64,000 nucleotides of DNA from Rhodobacteraceae bacterium UBA6796 (GTDB lineage: Bacteria > Pseudomonadota > Alphaproteobacteria > Rhodobacterales > Rhodobacteraceae): contig DKFM01000001.1 in NCBI GenBank assembly GCA_002452815.1, positions 62,001-126,000 of the forward strand, in the 5' to 3' direction. Shown here in pieces: positions 36,288 to 45,475 of the stretch. The stretch's first letter is position 1. Every line of letters begins with the position of its first letter. The translations under genes were made by a program, and so were the position numbers. The notes below the pieces were generated by a model that was given only the letters and a program-made list of their open reading frames with translations, did not search any database and was not told the origin of the DNA.

Positions 36288-37538
36288 ATGACCGACGCAA
36301 CCGCCCAGTTGACCACCGCAGACGGCAAGCCGCTCAAGGCCGCGCTGGCCGCTTCGCTTGCACGTTCGCGCAGGCGCGCCTTCCTGCTGGTTGCACCGCT
36401 CTTTCTGTTCGTGCTGATTACCTTCGTCGTGCCGATCGGCCAGATGCTGATGCAATCGGTCTATAACGACACGTTTTCCACCGCCGCGCCCGCTTTGGGC
36501 AAATGGTTCGACGAACACCCGCCGGGTTCGGAAATCGACGAAAGCGCCTATGCCGCGCTGGCGTCCGATCTGAAGCTGATGAAGGAACAGAAGACCTCGG
36601 GTTCTGCCGGCACGCGGATCAACTATGACATTTCCGGGTCGCGTTCGATGTTCACCGGCACCGCGCGCAAGGCCGACAAGTTCGAACCGCCCTACAAAGA
36701 GGCGATCCTGAGCGTCGAGAAGAAATGGGACAACCCGAACATCTGGCGCGCGATGCGCTCGGCCAGCTCGCCTCTGACGATCGACTTCTACCTCGCCGCA
36801 CTGGACATGACCCGCGACGACGCCGGCAATATCGTCAGCGTGCCCGAAGGGCAGGCCGTCTACAAGATGCTGTTCGGCCGCACCATGATGCTGTCGCTGG
36901 CGATCACCGTGATCTGCATGTTCGTGGCCTTCCCGATCGCGCATCTGCTGGCAACCTTGCCGCTGGCGAAATCGAACCTGCTGATGATCTTGGTGCTGCT
37001 GCCGTTCTGGACCTCGCTGCTGGTGCGCACGACCTCGTGGATGGTGCTACTGCAAAGTCAGGGTGTGCTCAACGATCTGCTGGTCTGGCTGGGGATCATC
37101 GGCGACGATGGCCGCATTCAGATGATGTATAACCGCACCGGCACGCTGGTCGCGATGACCCACATCCTGCTGCCGTTCATGGTGCTGCCGCTCTATTCCG
37201 TGATGCGGACCATTCCGCCGGCCTATGTCCGGGCGGCCCGCTCGCTGGGTGCCAACAGCTTTGTCGCCTTCTACCGGGTCTATCTGCCGCAGACCCTGCC
37301 GGGGATCGGCGCCGGGGCGCTGTTGGTCTTCATCCTAGCGGTCGGCTATTACATCACCCCCGCGCTGGTCGGCGGTGCCGATGGTCAGCTGATCTCGAAC
37401 CTGATCGCCTTCCACATGCAGAAATCGCTGAACTGGTCGCTGGCCGCGGCTTTGGCGGCGCTGCTGCTGGCCGGAATTCTGGCTCTTTACTGGCTCTACG
37501 ACCGGATCGTGGGCATCGACAACATGAAGCTGGGCTGA
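36288..37538 (+). CDS. Polyamine-type ABC transporter permease (PotB-like)
   Basis: 416 residues. One N-terminal helix (AFLLVAPLFLFVLITFVVPI), then a large hydrophilic periplasmic insert of about 150 residues, then the remaining helices with the BPD_transp_1 domain and the EAA-like coupling segment PPAYVRAARSLGANSFVAFYRV. The long first loop is a feature of PotB-like permeases in this family. The start at 36288 has GGGGA 6 bases upstream; an ATG four codons earlier (36276) is possible. Confidence 0.9.
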   Translation: MTDATAQLTTADGKPLKAALAASLARSRRRAFLLVAPLFLFVLITFVVPIGQMLMQSVYNDTFSTAAPALGKWFDEHPPGSEIDESAYAALASDLKLMKEQKTSGSAGTRINYDISGSRSMFTGTARKADKFEPPYKEAILSVEKKWDNPNIWRAMRSASSPLTIDFYLAALDMTRDDAGNIVSVPEGQAVYKMLFGRTMMLSLAITVICMFVAFPIAHLLATLPLAKSNLLMILVLLPFWTSLLVRTTSWMVLLQSQGVLNDLLVWLGIIGDDGRIQMMYNRTGTLVAMTHILLPFMVLPLYSVMRTIPPAYVRAARSLGANSFVAFYRVYLPQTLPGIGAGALLVFILAVGYYITPALVGGADGQLISNLIAFHMQKSLNWSLAAALAALLLAGILALYWLYDRIVGIDNMKLG

Positions 37539-37621
37539 GCCTGCGCGCGCAACCCTGGTGACAATATCCCGGTGGTTTTGGGGCCCTGCGCCCCGACCCC
37601 TGGCGGAAAGGAAAACGGAAC

Positions 37622-38533
37622 ATGGCGCTTCCTGCCTATGCAAGCCCGCTGGAACGGATCTGGCATTACACCTATCTGACGCTGTGCGTGCTGATCTTTC
37701 TGTTCCTGATCGCACCGATCCTGATCGTGATCCCGCTCAGCTTCAACGCCGAGCCTTATTTCACCTTCACCGAGAAGATGCTGACCTTCGACCCCGAGGG
37801 CTACAGCCTCCGCTGGTATGACAGCCTGCTGACCTTCGGCATGCTCAACCCCGAGGCGCCGCGCGACGGGGCATGGTGGCTTGATTTCTGGCAGAACGCG
37901 CAATGGATGCAGGTGACCAAGCATTCGATCATCATCGGCTTCTTCTCGACGCTGGTGGCGACGGTGCTGGGCACGCTGGCCGCCCTTGGCCTGTCGCGCC
38001 CGGAAATGCCCTTCCGCCGGGCGGTTATGGCGGTGCTGATCTCGCCGATGATCGTGCCGATCATCATCACCGCGACGGGGCTGTTCTTCTTCTATTCGAA
38101 GACCGGGCTGGCCAATTCCTACCCGGGGATCATTCTGGCGCATGCCACGCTGGGCATCCCCTTCGTGATCATCACCGTGACCGCCACGCTGGTGGGCTTT
38201 GACAGCTCGCTCAGCCGCGCGGCGGCCAGCCTGGGGGCGAACCCGCGCACGACCTTCTTCAAGGTGGTGATGCCGCTGATCCTGCCCGGCGTGATCTCGG
38301 GCGCGCTGTTCGCTTTCGTGACCTCGTTCGACGAGGTGGTGGTGGTGCTGTTCGTGGCCGACCACAGCCAGCAGACGATCCCGCGGCAGATGTGGAACGG
38401 CATCCGCGAACAGATCAGCCCGGCCATTCTGGCGGTGGCGACGATCCTGGTGATCATCTCGATCGCATTGCTGACCACGGTCGAGCTGCTGCGCCGCCGT
38501 TCGGAGCGGTTGCGGGGCGTCAGCCCGCGCTAA
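37622..38533 (+). CDS. Polyamine-type ABC transporter permease (PotC-like)
   Basis: 303 residues, six predicted helices. BPD_transp_1 domain with the coupling motif SLSRAAASLGANPRTTFFKVVMPLILPG and the C-terminal FDEVVVVLFVADHSQQTIPRQMW typical of PotC. It pairs with the upstream permease to form the channel. A GGAAAGGAAAACGG ribosome region precedes the ATG. It is the last gene of the operon; the GC hairpin at the start of the next repeat element probably terminates it. Confidence 0.92.
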   Translation: MALPAYASPLERIWHYTYLTLCVLIFLFLIAPILIVIPLSFNAEPYFTFTEKMLTFDPEGYSLRWYDSLLTFGMLNPEAPRDGAWWLDFWQNAQWMQVTKHSIIIGFFSTLVATVLGTLAALGLSRPEMPFRRAVMAVLISPMIVPIIITATGLFFFYSKTGLANSYPGIILAHATLGIPFVIITVTATLVGFDSSLSRAAASLGANPRTTFFKVVMPLILPGVISGALFAFVTSFDEVVVVLFVADHSQQTIPRQMWNGIREQISPAILAVATILVIISIALLTTVELLRRRSERLRGVSPR

Positions 38534-38563
38534 GGCGCCCGGGCACCATGCAAGAACAAAAAA

Positions 38564-38704
38564 GGGGGGCGCTGCCCCCCTCTTTGCTGCGCAAATTCAC
38601 CCCCCGGGATATTTGACCCAAGGTGAAATTGTCGCTTTCATCTTGGCATAAATATCCCGGGGGTGAGCCCCGCAGGGGCGAGGGGGCAGCGCCCCCTTTG
38701 CCCG
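38564..38704. repeat. Dispersed intergenic element, inverted pair B (between convergent genes)
   Basis: Two head-on copies. Each has a GC hairpin (GGGGGGCGCTGCCCCCC on the left; GGGGGCGCTGCCCCC on the right when reversed), then a CACCCCC(C)GGGATATTT segment and a CCAAG(A/G)TGAAA tail. Together they make a large imperfect palindrome between the permease gene (+) and the AEC gene (-), so it probably serves as a two-way terminator. Confidence 0.8.
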
Positions 38705-38705
38705 G

Positions 38706-39656
38706 TCAGGGCAGGATTGCCAGCCACATCCAGATCGTCAGGATCGAGCCCGCCGTGGCGATCAGCACGCTGGAGGCCGCGACACGCCGCCCCGCGCCAT
38801 ACATATTGGCAAAGAGATAGGCGTTCACGCCGGGCGCCATCGAGGCCGTCATCACCGCCGAGCGCAGGGCTGGCGTGGACAGATCAAACACCCAATGCCC
38901 CAAGAGCCAGGCCACCCCCGGATGCACGATCAGCGACAGGGCGGTGACCATCGCAATCGCCCGGCTGTCGCCCTCGGGGCGGTAGCGAAACAGCACGCCG
39001 CCCAGGCCAAACAGCGCGGCGGGCAGCGCGGCACCTGCCATCATGTTCATCGCGGCCCAGACCGGTTCGGGCAGGTCATGGCCCGTCACGGCGCGCAGGG
39101 CCTGAATCGCGAAACCGCACAGGATGCCGATTACCAGCGGCGTGCGCAGCACGCCAATCAGCGCGTTCAGGCCAACCCGGCTGAGGCCCGCGCCGGTGCC
39201 ATGGCTGCGCACCGCCTCCATCGCGACGATGCCGATGGTGTACAGAAACGGGGAGTGGATCGAGATGATCGCGAAATTCCCCGCCAGCGCGTCATGGCCA
39301 TAGGCGCGTTCGGTGATCGGCACACCCAGCAGCAGCGAGTTCGAGAACAGGCAGCAAAAGCCGATCGCCACGGCCTCGGGGCCGGTGCGGCCCAGCACGA
39401 AGCGCGCCGCCGTTATGCCGATGGCGAAAGAGATCAGAGCACCCGCATAGAAGCTGATCATCAGGCCGGCGTCATAGCTCGCCCCCAGATCAAGCTTGGC
39501 GATAGAGCGGGCCAGCAGCACCGGCACCGCGAAATTCTGCGCAAATCGCATCAGCCCGTCGACCGCCGCATCCGAAAAAAGCCCGCGCCAGGCTACGGCA
39601 TAGCCAAAGCCGATGACCAGGAAGACGGGCAGGATGACGTCGATCAGCCCGCTCAT
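38706..39656 (-). CDS. AEC-family (auxin efflux carrier type) transporter
   Basis: 316 residues, about ten membrane helices in two halves. VILPVFLVIGFGYAVAWRG near the N-terminus and NFAVPVLLARSIAKLD are typical of the AEC family; FCCLFSNSLLLGVPITERAYG marks the middle. Bacterial members export or import small carboxylic acids (for example malonate); no substrate is legible. Its ATG overlaps the stop of the PhnP-like hydrolase (ATGA), making it the distal gene of the SPOR-dac-tmk-holB-tatD run. Confidence 0.9.
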   Translation of the reverse strand: MSGLIDVILPVFLVIGFGYAVAWRGLFSDAAVDGLMRFAQNFAVPVLLARSIAKLDLGASYDAGLMISFYAGALISFAIGITAARFVLGRTGPEAVAIGFCCLFSNSLLLGVPITERAYGHDALAGNFAIISIHSPFLYTIGIVAMEAVRSHGTGAGLSRVGLNALIGVLRTPLVIGILCGFAIQALRAVTGHDLPEPVWAAMNMMAGAALPAALFGLGGVLFRYRPEGDSRAIAMVTALSLIVHPGVAWLLGHWVFDLSTPALRSAVMTASMAPGVNAYLFANMYGAGRRVAASSVLIATAGSILTIWMWLAILP

Positions 39657-40453
39657 GGGGCGGCGAACTCCAGCACCATCCCGTCATAGGCGGGGCGGAC
39701 ATGCTCCGGCGTTTCGCGGGCCACATCGTCATGGTCGAGGTCGATATGCATATTGGTCAGCACAGCGCTGGCTGGCCGGGCGCGCGCGATCCATTCCAGT
39801 GCCAGCGCCAGATGCGCATGCGTCGGGTGCGGCGTGCGGCGCAGCGCGTCGAGCACCCAGCAGTCCAGCCCTTGCAGATGCGCCCAGGCGGGTTCAGGGA
39901 TCTCGGAGACATCGGGCAGATAGGCCAGCCCGCCGATGCGGAAGCCGAGCGCGTCGATATTGCCGTGTTCGACCCGGAACGGCTCCAGCCGGATGATCCC
40001 GCCCGCGCCCGAGATTTCGAACGGGCCATGGATCGCGCGCAGATCGCAGATCGGGGGGTAATTGCTGTCCGGCGGTTGGATGAAGACATAGCCGAAGCGG
40101 TTGAGCAGCGCCTCTTGCGTGTCGGAATCGGCCCAGACGGCCAGCCGTGCGCGCATGTTGAAGGTGATCTGGCGCAGGTCATCCAGGCCGTGCATGTGGT
40201 CGGCATGGCTATGGGTGAAAGCCACGGCGTCCAGCTCGCCCACTTCGGCGCGCAGCAGCTGTTCGCGCAGGTCGGGCGAGGTGTCGATCAGCACGCGGGT
40301 GATGCCATGCGGCCCCATCCGTTCGACCAGCATCGAACAGCGCGTGCGGCGGTTCTTTGGATTGTCGGGGTTGCATTCGCCCCAGTGCCCGCCGATCCGG
40401 GGCACGCCGCCAGACGATCCGCAGCCCAGAATGGTGAAACGCAGGCGGCTCAT
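39653..40453 (-). CDS. PhnP-like metallo-beta-lactamase-fold hydrolase
   Basis: 266 residues. The N-terminus GCGSSGGVPRIGG, then CNPDNPKNRRTRCS, matches the PhnP-type Cys/Arg pattern. The metal site HSHADH is at 81-86 (H81, H83, D85, H86), and a C-terminal TNMHIDLDHDD supplies the last His. PhnP itself cleaves a ribosyl cyclic phosphate, but this relative lacks phn neighbours. Coupling to tatD (ATGA overlap at 40450-40453) is common in alphaproteobacteria and suggests a nucleic-acid or nucleotide role (inference). Confidence 0.88.
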   Translation of the reverse strand: MSRLRFTILGCGSSGGVPRIGGHWGECNPDNPKNRRTRCSMLVERMGPHGITRVLIDTSPDLREQLLRAEVGELDAVAFTHSHADHMHGLDDLRQITFNMRARLAVWADSDTQEALLNRFGYVFIQPPDSNYPPICDLRAIHGPFEISGAGGIIRLEPFRVEHGNIDALGFRIGGLAYLPDVSEIPEPAWAHLQGLDCWVLDALRRTPHPTHAHLALALEWIARARPASAVLTNMHIDLDHDDVARETPEHVRPAYDGMVLEFAAP

Positions 40454-41253
40454 GCGTGGGCCTTTGTGAACAGACGGTCGAAATTGGCCGTGGTGGCGGC
40501 GGCGAAGCTGGCATAGTCGAGCCCGAAGAGTTCTGCCCCCAGACGCGCGGTCAGCGCGGTGTAGGCCGGTTCGTTGCGCTTGCCGCGGTGCGGTTTGGGC
40601 GCCAGATAGGGCGCGTCGGTTTCCACCAGAATCCGGTCCAGCGGCGCGGCGGCAAAGATATCGCGCACCTCTTGCGATTTCGGGAAGGTCGCGATGCCCG
40701 ACATCGACAGGTAGCAGCCCAGATCCAGCGTCGCCCGCGCCAGCGCGGGCGAGGACGAGAAGCAATGCATCACACAGCCGAAGGGTTTTTCGCGCATGCC
40801 TTCGGTCAGGATCGCGGCCATGTCATCATCGGCGGCGCGCGAGTGGATAATCAGCGGCAGGCCGGTTTCCTGCGCGGCCTGAATATGGATGCGCAGCGAG
40901 ACCTTCTGCACCTCGGCAGAGTCGGCGGTGTAGTGGTAATCAAGCCCGGTCTCGCCAATCCCCACGAATTTCGGATGGGCCGACAGCGCGATCAGATCGT
41001 CGACCGTGGCCATCGGTTCTTCGGCGGCACTCATCGGATGGGTGCCTGCGGCGAAATAGACCGACGGGTGCGCTTCGGCGATGGCCTGCACCTGTGGCAG
41101 CAGCCGCAGCTTGGTGCAGATCGTCACCATCCGCGTCACCCCGGCGGCATGGGCGCGCGCCACCACGCCGGGCAGGTCGTCGGCGAAATCGGGGAAGTCG
41201 AGGTGGCAGTGGCTGTCGACGATTTCGGGGATGTTTGTCTCGGTCTCGGCCAC
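40450..41253 (-). CDS. tatD: TatD-family metal-dependent DNase/hydrolase
   Basis: 267 residues, amidohydrolase-type barrel. Metal ligands H15 and H17 are in DSHCHLDF; GETGLDYHY carries the glutamate, IIHSRAAD the next His, VMHCFSSS another and ETDAPYLAP the final Asp. TatD proteins are 3'-5' DNases linked to DNA repair and turnover. It sits between holB and the PhnP-like gene on the same strand; the 23-bp gap to holB holds a GGA-rich ribosome site. Confidence 0.95.
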   Translation of the reverse strand: MAETETNIPEIVDSHCHLDFPDFADDLPGVVARAHAAGVTRMVTICTKLRLLPQVQAIAEAHPSVYFAAGTHPMSAAEEPMATVDDLIALSAHPKFVGIGETGLDYHYTADSAEVQKVSLRIHIQAAQETGLPLIIHSRAADDDMAAILTEGMREKPFGCVMHCFSSSPALARATLDLGCYLSMSGIATFPKSQEVRDIFAAAPLDRILVETDAPYLAPKPHRGKRNEPAYTALTARLGAELFGLDYASFAAATTANFDRLFTKAHA

Positions 41254-41276
41254 GCGTCTATCCTTTCGTGGCGGCC

Positions 41277-42398
41277 TCAGCTTGCGGCCGCCGTAATCTC
41301 CAGAAGCATATCCATGACCAGCGCCGCCGGGTCAAGGTTGACCCCCCGCCCGTGCCGGGCCCGCGCGCCCAGACGCTGATGCACTGCCGCCCATTTCATC
41401 GCTGCATACGCATCGGGGCACAGCCGCGCGGCCAGTTTCGCCTCGCCCGGTGCGCCTTCGATCGGCAGCGGCCCGGTGACGCCCGCCCGCGCCAGCCGCG
41501 CCAGGAACAGTTCGATCAGGCCCAGCAGCAGGTCATAGCGCGCCTCGTTGGCCTTGCCGGTGATACTGTCGGCCAGCGCCAGCGCGCGCACCCGGTCGAG
41601 TTGCGGCAGGGTCGAGAACAGCGCCACCAGCTTTTCATAGCTCGCCAGCCCGTCGAGGTTCAGCAGGCGGATCGCCTCGCCCACGGAACCGCCCGACAGG
41701 GTGGCCAGCGCGGCGGTGTTCAGATCTGCGCCATCTTCGGCGGCCAGCAACGCCTCGGCCATCGCGTCGGGCGCCAGCGTATCGAGCCGCAATTCCCGGC
41801 AGCGCGAGCGGATCGTGGGCAGCAGCCCCGCGGGCTGGTGCGAGATCAGCAGGAAGGTCACCCGCGCGGGCGGTTCCTCCAGCAGCTTGAGCAGGGCATT
41901 GGCGGCCTGCGTGTTCATCTCGTCGGCGCTGTCGACAATGACGATGCGCCGCCCGCCTTCGGTCGCGGACAGATGCAGGAAGCTTTTGAGCTTGCGCACC
42001 TCGTCCACGCGGACGTCCTGCGACAGGCCCGTTCCGGTGGCATTGGCGCCGCGCTTGAGCACGAAGACCCCGGGTTCCGAGCCCGCGTAAATGCGGCGGC
42101 AGACCGGATGTTCGGGGTCGGTGTCCAGGCTGGCCGGCGGGGGCGGGGCGCCGAACAGCCCGCCATCGTCAGCGGGCTGCGTCAGCAGGAAGCGCGCGAT
42201 CCGCCAGGCCAGCGTGGCCTTGCCAACGCCCCGCGGGCCGGTCAGCAGCCAGCCGTGGTGCATCCGTCCGGTGCTGAAGGCCTCCAGAAATCCGGCTTCG
42301 GCACGGGCCTGTCCGACCAGCCGCAGCGTATCGCGCGGGTGGGGGGCGCCAGCAACCTGGGTCGGGTCGGGCAGGTCGACCTCGTCCTTCTTGCTCAT
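41277..42398 (-). CDS. holB: DNA polymerase III delta' subunit
   Basis: 373 residues, clamp-loader AAA+ protein. MHHGWLLTGPRGVGKATLAWRIA is the Walker A region (split: LLTGPRGVGKATLA), IVIVDSADEMNTQAANALLKLLEEPP the Walker B/sensor block, and IRSRCREL the SRC motif. The zinc module of the E. coli protein is reduced: only HPVCRRI remains of the usual four cysteines, as in other alphaproteobacteria. The start overlaps the tmk stop (ATGA), the classic tmk-holB pair. Confidence 0.95.
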   Translation of the reverse strand: MSKKDEVDLPDPTQVAGAPHPRDTLRLVGQARAEAGFLEAFSTGRMHHGWLLTGPRGVGKATLAWRIARFLLTQPADDGGLFGAPPPPASLDTDPEHPVCRRIYAGSEPGVFVLKRGANATGTGLSQDVRVDEVRKLKSFLHLSATEGGRRIVIVDSADEMNTQAANALLKLLEEPPARVTFLLISHQPAGLLPTIRSRCRELRLDTLAPDAMAEALLAAEDGADLNTAALATLSGGSVGEAIRLLNLDGLASYEKLVALFSTLPQLDRVRALALADSITGKANEARYDLLLGLIELFLARLARAGVTGPLPIEGAPGEAKLAARLCPDAYAAMKWAAVHQRLGARARHGRGVNLDPAALVMDMLLEITAAAS

Positions 42399-43006
42399 GG
42401 CAGGGCCGCCTGCACGACGGTTCGCACATCGGCGGCCACCTCTTCGGCCGGGCGGGCGCCGTCGATCAGCCGAAAACGGGCGCTGAATTCACGCGCCAGC
42501 CCCAGAAACCCCGCGCGCATCTGCTGTTGCAGCGCAAGGCCCATATCCTCGAACCGTTCCTCGTGGCCCTGACGACCCTTGGCGCGCGCCAGACCCACAG
42601 CGGGGTCGATGTCGATCAGGATGGTCAGATCCGGCTCGCGCCCGATCATCAGCCTGTGCAGCGTGTCGACCGTCGCGCGCAGGTCGCCGCGCGACAGGCC
42701 CTGATACATCCGCGTGCTGTCGGCAAAACGGTCGCAGATCACCACCTTGCCCGCGGCCAGCGCCGGGTCGATCGTGCGTTCCAGATGGTCGCGGCGGGCG
42801 GCGGTGAACAGCAGGATTTCGGTTTCCGCCGACCAGCGATCGGGGTCGCCTTCAAGGACCAGACGGCGGATTTCCTCGGCGCCGGGGCTGCCGCCCGGCT
42901 CGCGGGTCAGCACCACCTCGCGCCCGGTCACGCGCAGGGCCTCGGCCAGAAGCCGTGCCTGGGTGGATTTGCCCGATCCGTCAATGCCCTCGAAGGTGAT
43001 GAACAT
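42395..43006 (-). CDS. tmk: Thymidylate kinase
   Basis: 203 residues. It phosphorylates dTMP to dTDP. P-loop GIDGSGKST at 7-15, the dTMP-binding LTREPGGS block, and DRFADSTRMYQG in the middle, followed by the LID region with ARAKGRQGHEERFE. All key segments are present. It is translationally coupled to holB and lies 4 bases after the D,D-carboxypeptidase gene, so wall and DNA-synthesis genes share one transcript. Confidence 0.97.
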   Translation of the reverse strand: MFITFEGIDGSGKSTQARLLAEALRVTGREVVLTREPGGSPGAEEIRRLVLEGDPDRWSAETEILLFTAARRDHLERTIDPALAAGKVVICDRFADSTRMYQGLSRGDLRATVDTLHRLMIGREPDLTILIDIDPAVGLARAKGRQGHEERFEDMGLALQQQMRAGFLGLAREFSARFRLIDGARPAEEVAADVRTVVQAALP

Positions 43007-43010
43007 CGGC

Positions 43011-44174
43011 TCAGCTGTTGGCGGCCTGCAGGGCGCGTGCGGTCAGTCGGCCCAAGGCGGCCTTGACACGCACCATGAACCCGCCCTGATCGACATCGGT
43101 TTCGGCAACCAGCGGCACATGTTTGGGTTCGGCCAGCCCCGGGATCGTCAGCACCAGATCGCCCAGTTGATCGCCGGCCTTGATCGGCGCGGCGATGGGG
43201 CCGTTGAACACCGCCTGCGCGGTGATGCCGCCCTGGGCGGTGGCGGGGATCAGCAAGGTCAGGTCTTCGGCGGGGGTCAGGCCCACACTATCCGCCGCCC
43301 CGAGCCAGACCGGCGCTTCGGCCAGGCGGGTGCCCTTGGCCGCCAGCGTCTTCAGCACGAACTGCCGAAACGCCCAGTTGGCGATGGACTCGGCCTCTTG
43401 CGCGCGTTCGGTTTCCGAGGTCAGGCCGGAAATCACGAAGACGATGCGCCGGTCGCCCATCACAGCCGAGCCGACAAGACCATAGCCCGCCTCTTCGGTG
43501 TGGCCGGTCTTGAGCCCGTCCGCCTGCCAATCGGCGGCGGCAAGCTTCAGCAGCGGGTTGCGGTTATGCGCATTGGCCGGGGCGCGATCCTTGTAATTAT
43601 ACTGGGTTTCCGAAAACAGCGGGTAATATTCGGGGAATTCGGTGATCAGCCGCACCGCCAGAATGCCCAGATCGTGCATCGACATGCGCTGCCCCGGATG
43701 CGGCCAGCCCGAGGCATTGGCGAACATCGAATGGTTCATGCCAAGCGCATGCGCGCGTTCCGTCATCAGCCGCGCAAAGGCATCTTCGCTGCCCGCCAGC
43801 CCCTCGGCCACGGCAACGCAGGCGTCGTTGCCCGAGTTGATGACGATGCCCTGCAGCAGCTCGCGCACGCTGGGACGGTCGGTTTCGTTGATGAACATCG
43901 TCGAGCCGCCCATCGCCTTGGCGCGCGCGGACACTGCAAAGGTGGTGTCCATCGTCACCCGCCCGTCGCGCAGCGCCTCGAACAGCAGGTTGACCGTCAT
44001 CAGCTTGGACATCGAGGCGGGCGGCAGGGGGATGTCGGCGTTTTTCTCCAGCAGCACGGTCTGCGACGACAGGTCATAAACCCAGGCAGCAGAGGCGCGG
44101 GTTTCAAAGGCGCGGGCGGGCAGGGCTGCGACAATCGCAAGGCCGATCACGGCAAGAAGGCGGGTCAGGCGCAT
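43011..44174 (-). CDS. dacC: D-alanyl-D-alanine carboxypeptidase (class C PBP, DacA/DacC type)
   Basis: 387 residues. Signal peptide (MRLTRLLAVIGLAIVAALPARA). The serine nucleophile S54 is in SMSK (54-57), SGN at 114-116, KTG at 222-224; a beta-rich PBP5-like C-terminal domain follows and the chain ends in a possible amphipathic anchor (FMVRVKAALGRLTARALQ). It trims peptidoglycan pentapeptides in the periplasm. The start at 44174 gives the signal peptide. It follows a SPOR lipoprotein gene by 13 bases. Confidence 0.95.
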   Translation of the reverse strand: MRLTRLLAVIGLAIVAALPARAFETRASAAWVYDLSSQTVLLEKNADIPLPPASMSKLMTVNLLFEALRDGRVTMDTTFAVSARAKAMGGSTMFINETDRPSVRELLQGIVINSGNDACVAVAEGLAGSEDAFARLMTERAHALGMNHSMFANASGWPHPGQRMSMHDLGILAVRLITEFPEYYPLFSETQYNYKDRAPANAHNRNPLLKLAAADWQADGLKTGHTEEAGYGLVGSAVMGDRRIVFVISGLTSETERAQEAESIANWAFRQFVLKTLAAKGTRLAEAPVWLGAADSVGLTPAEDLTLLIPATAQGGITAQAVFNGPIAAPIKAGDQLGDLVLTIPGLAEPKHVPLVAETDVDQGGFMVRVKAALGRLTARALQAANS

Positions 44175-44187
44175 CAGGCAGGTCTCT

Positions 44188-45096
44188 CTATTTCGAAACG
44201 GCATAGGCATCGGGGTAGCCCAGGCCCTTGATTTTCTTGAGCAGGGCGTCGCGTTCGGCGGTATTGGCCGCAGGCCCGGCCACAACACGCCAGAAGGTCT
44301 TGCCCTGGCTTTCCTCTTTCTTGACGGCGGCGCTCACGCCGCCTTTGGACATCTGACCGGCGGCGCGTTTGGCGTTCGCCTCGACGCTGAAAATGCCGAT
44401 CTGCACCCAGAGCTTGCCGCCCGTCGCGGTGGAGGGCGCGGCGGCTTTCTCGGGCGTTGCCGCGGGTTTGGCGGCGGGTTTTGCCTCTGCGGCGGCAATT
44501 GCACTGCTTGCGGCCTTGCTGATCTCGGCCACAGGTTTCGGTGCGGGCTGCGCGGGTTTGCCATCAAGCGGTTTCGCCGTGATCGCCTCGGGCGCGGCGA
44601 TCACCGGGTCGGTGACCAGCGCCTGAGTTTCCGGCGCGGCGGGGCTTTCCTCGCGGCGCAGTGCGACCACCGACAGCTGCGCGGGCGCCCCGGCCAGCAT
44701 GCCCAGAGCCGCCGCGGCATCCGAGGACACCTGCAGTTTCGGGCCGGGATTGTCGCGTTCGCGGCGGAACAGCGCGCCGATCACGAACTTGCCGTTGGCC
44801 GGGTTGCGGATGATTACCCGTTCCGGGTCCTTGACCGTCGGATGCGCGACCCAGACGCCGCCCAGCGAGGGACGACCGTCCCACAGGCCCTGTTCCTCGA
44901 CCGAGAACACTTCGGGGGCCTCGACATCGCGTTCGACGATCCGGGTAGAGGAAGAGGGCGTCACCACGGCCTCGCCTTCGGGTGCTTTCTTGCCAAACCC
45001 GAACGGCTGGCCTTCCTGGCAGCCGGCCAGCGCCAGGGCGGCGCCCAGCATCAGCCCATATCGCACGCGCTGCGGTGACGTCATACGCTTGCTCAT
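44188..45096 (-). CDS. SPOR-domain lipoprotein
   Basis: 302 residues. A lipobox LALAGC ends the signal sequence (MTSPQRVRYGLMLGAALALAGC), so the mature protein is probably lipid-anchored. A region with GVWVAHPTVKDPERVIIRNPANGK resembles the RlpA-like neighbourhood, then an Ala/Pro/Lys-rich linker, then a SPOR domain at the C-terminus (KLWVQIGIFSVEANAKRAA to GYPDAYAVSK) that binds glycan strands stripped of peptides at the division septum. AGGAAGGGG precedes the ATG at 45096. Pairing with a D,D-carboxypeptidase supports a role in septal wall remodelling. Confidence 0.9.
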   Translation of the reverse strand: MSKRMTSPQRVRYGLMLGAALALAGCQEGQPFGFGKKAPEGEAVVTPSSSTRIVERDVEAPEVFSVEEQGLWDGRPSLGGVWVAHPTVKDPERVIIRNPANGKFVIGALFRRERDNPGPKLQVSSDAAAALGMLAGAPAQLSVVALRREESPAAPETQALVTDPVIAAPEAITAKPLDGKPAQPAPKPVAEISKAASSAIAAAEAKPAAKPAATPEKAAAPSTATGGKLWVQIGIFSVEANAKRAAGQMSKGGVSAAVKKEESQGKTFWRVVAGPAANTAERDALLKKIKGLGYPDAYAVSK

Positions 45097-45304
45097 ATTG
45101 CCCCTTCCTGCGCGGGTAGCCGCCCGCGTCTGATCCCCGGCCTTTGTGGCCCTTGTCCGCATCCGCCGAAACCGGCGCAGCACCTGCATTTTGCGGGACT
45201 TTACCTGTTCGCACCCGTCAAGAAAAGCGCGTGCTGCGGACACGGGCGGATTTCGGCACGCCCCCCTTTCAGAATCGCGTGATCCGGGCTAGTCCGGCGC
45301 GATT

Positions 45305-45394
45305 GGAAGTGTGGCCGAGTGGTTTAAGGCTCTGGTCTTGAAAACCAGCGAGGGGGAGACCCCTCCGTGGGTTCGAATCCCACCGCTTCCGCCA
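45305..45394 (+). tRNA. tRNA-Ser(UGA), CCA encoded
   Basis: 90 nt. Acceptor GGAAGTG pairs with CGCTTCC (one T-G), discriminator G, and CCA is encoded. The D-arm is GTGGCCGAGTGGTTTAAGGC; the anticodon stem CTGGT / ACCAG carries loop CTTGAAA, giving anticodon TGA. The long variable arm (GCGAGGGGGAGACCCCTC) and T-loop GTTCGAATC confirm a class II serine tRNA. Confidence 0.97.
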
Positions 45395-45475
45395 TTTTCC
45401 CATGGTATTGCTATCGCTTGCCAAGGTGGGCCGGCGGCGCGGACGAATCGGATTTCCTGCCCCTGGCGGGCGGGC

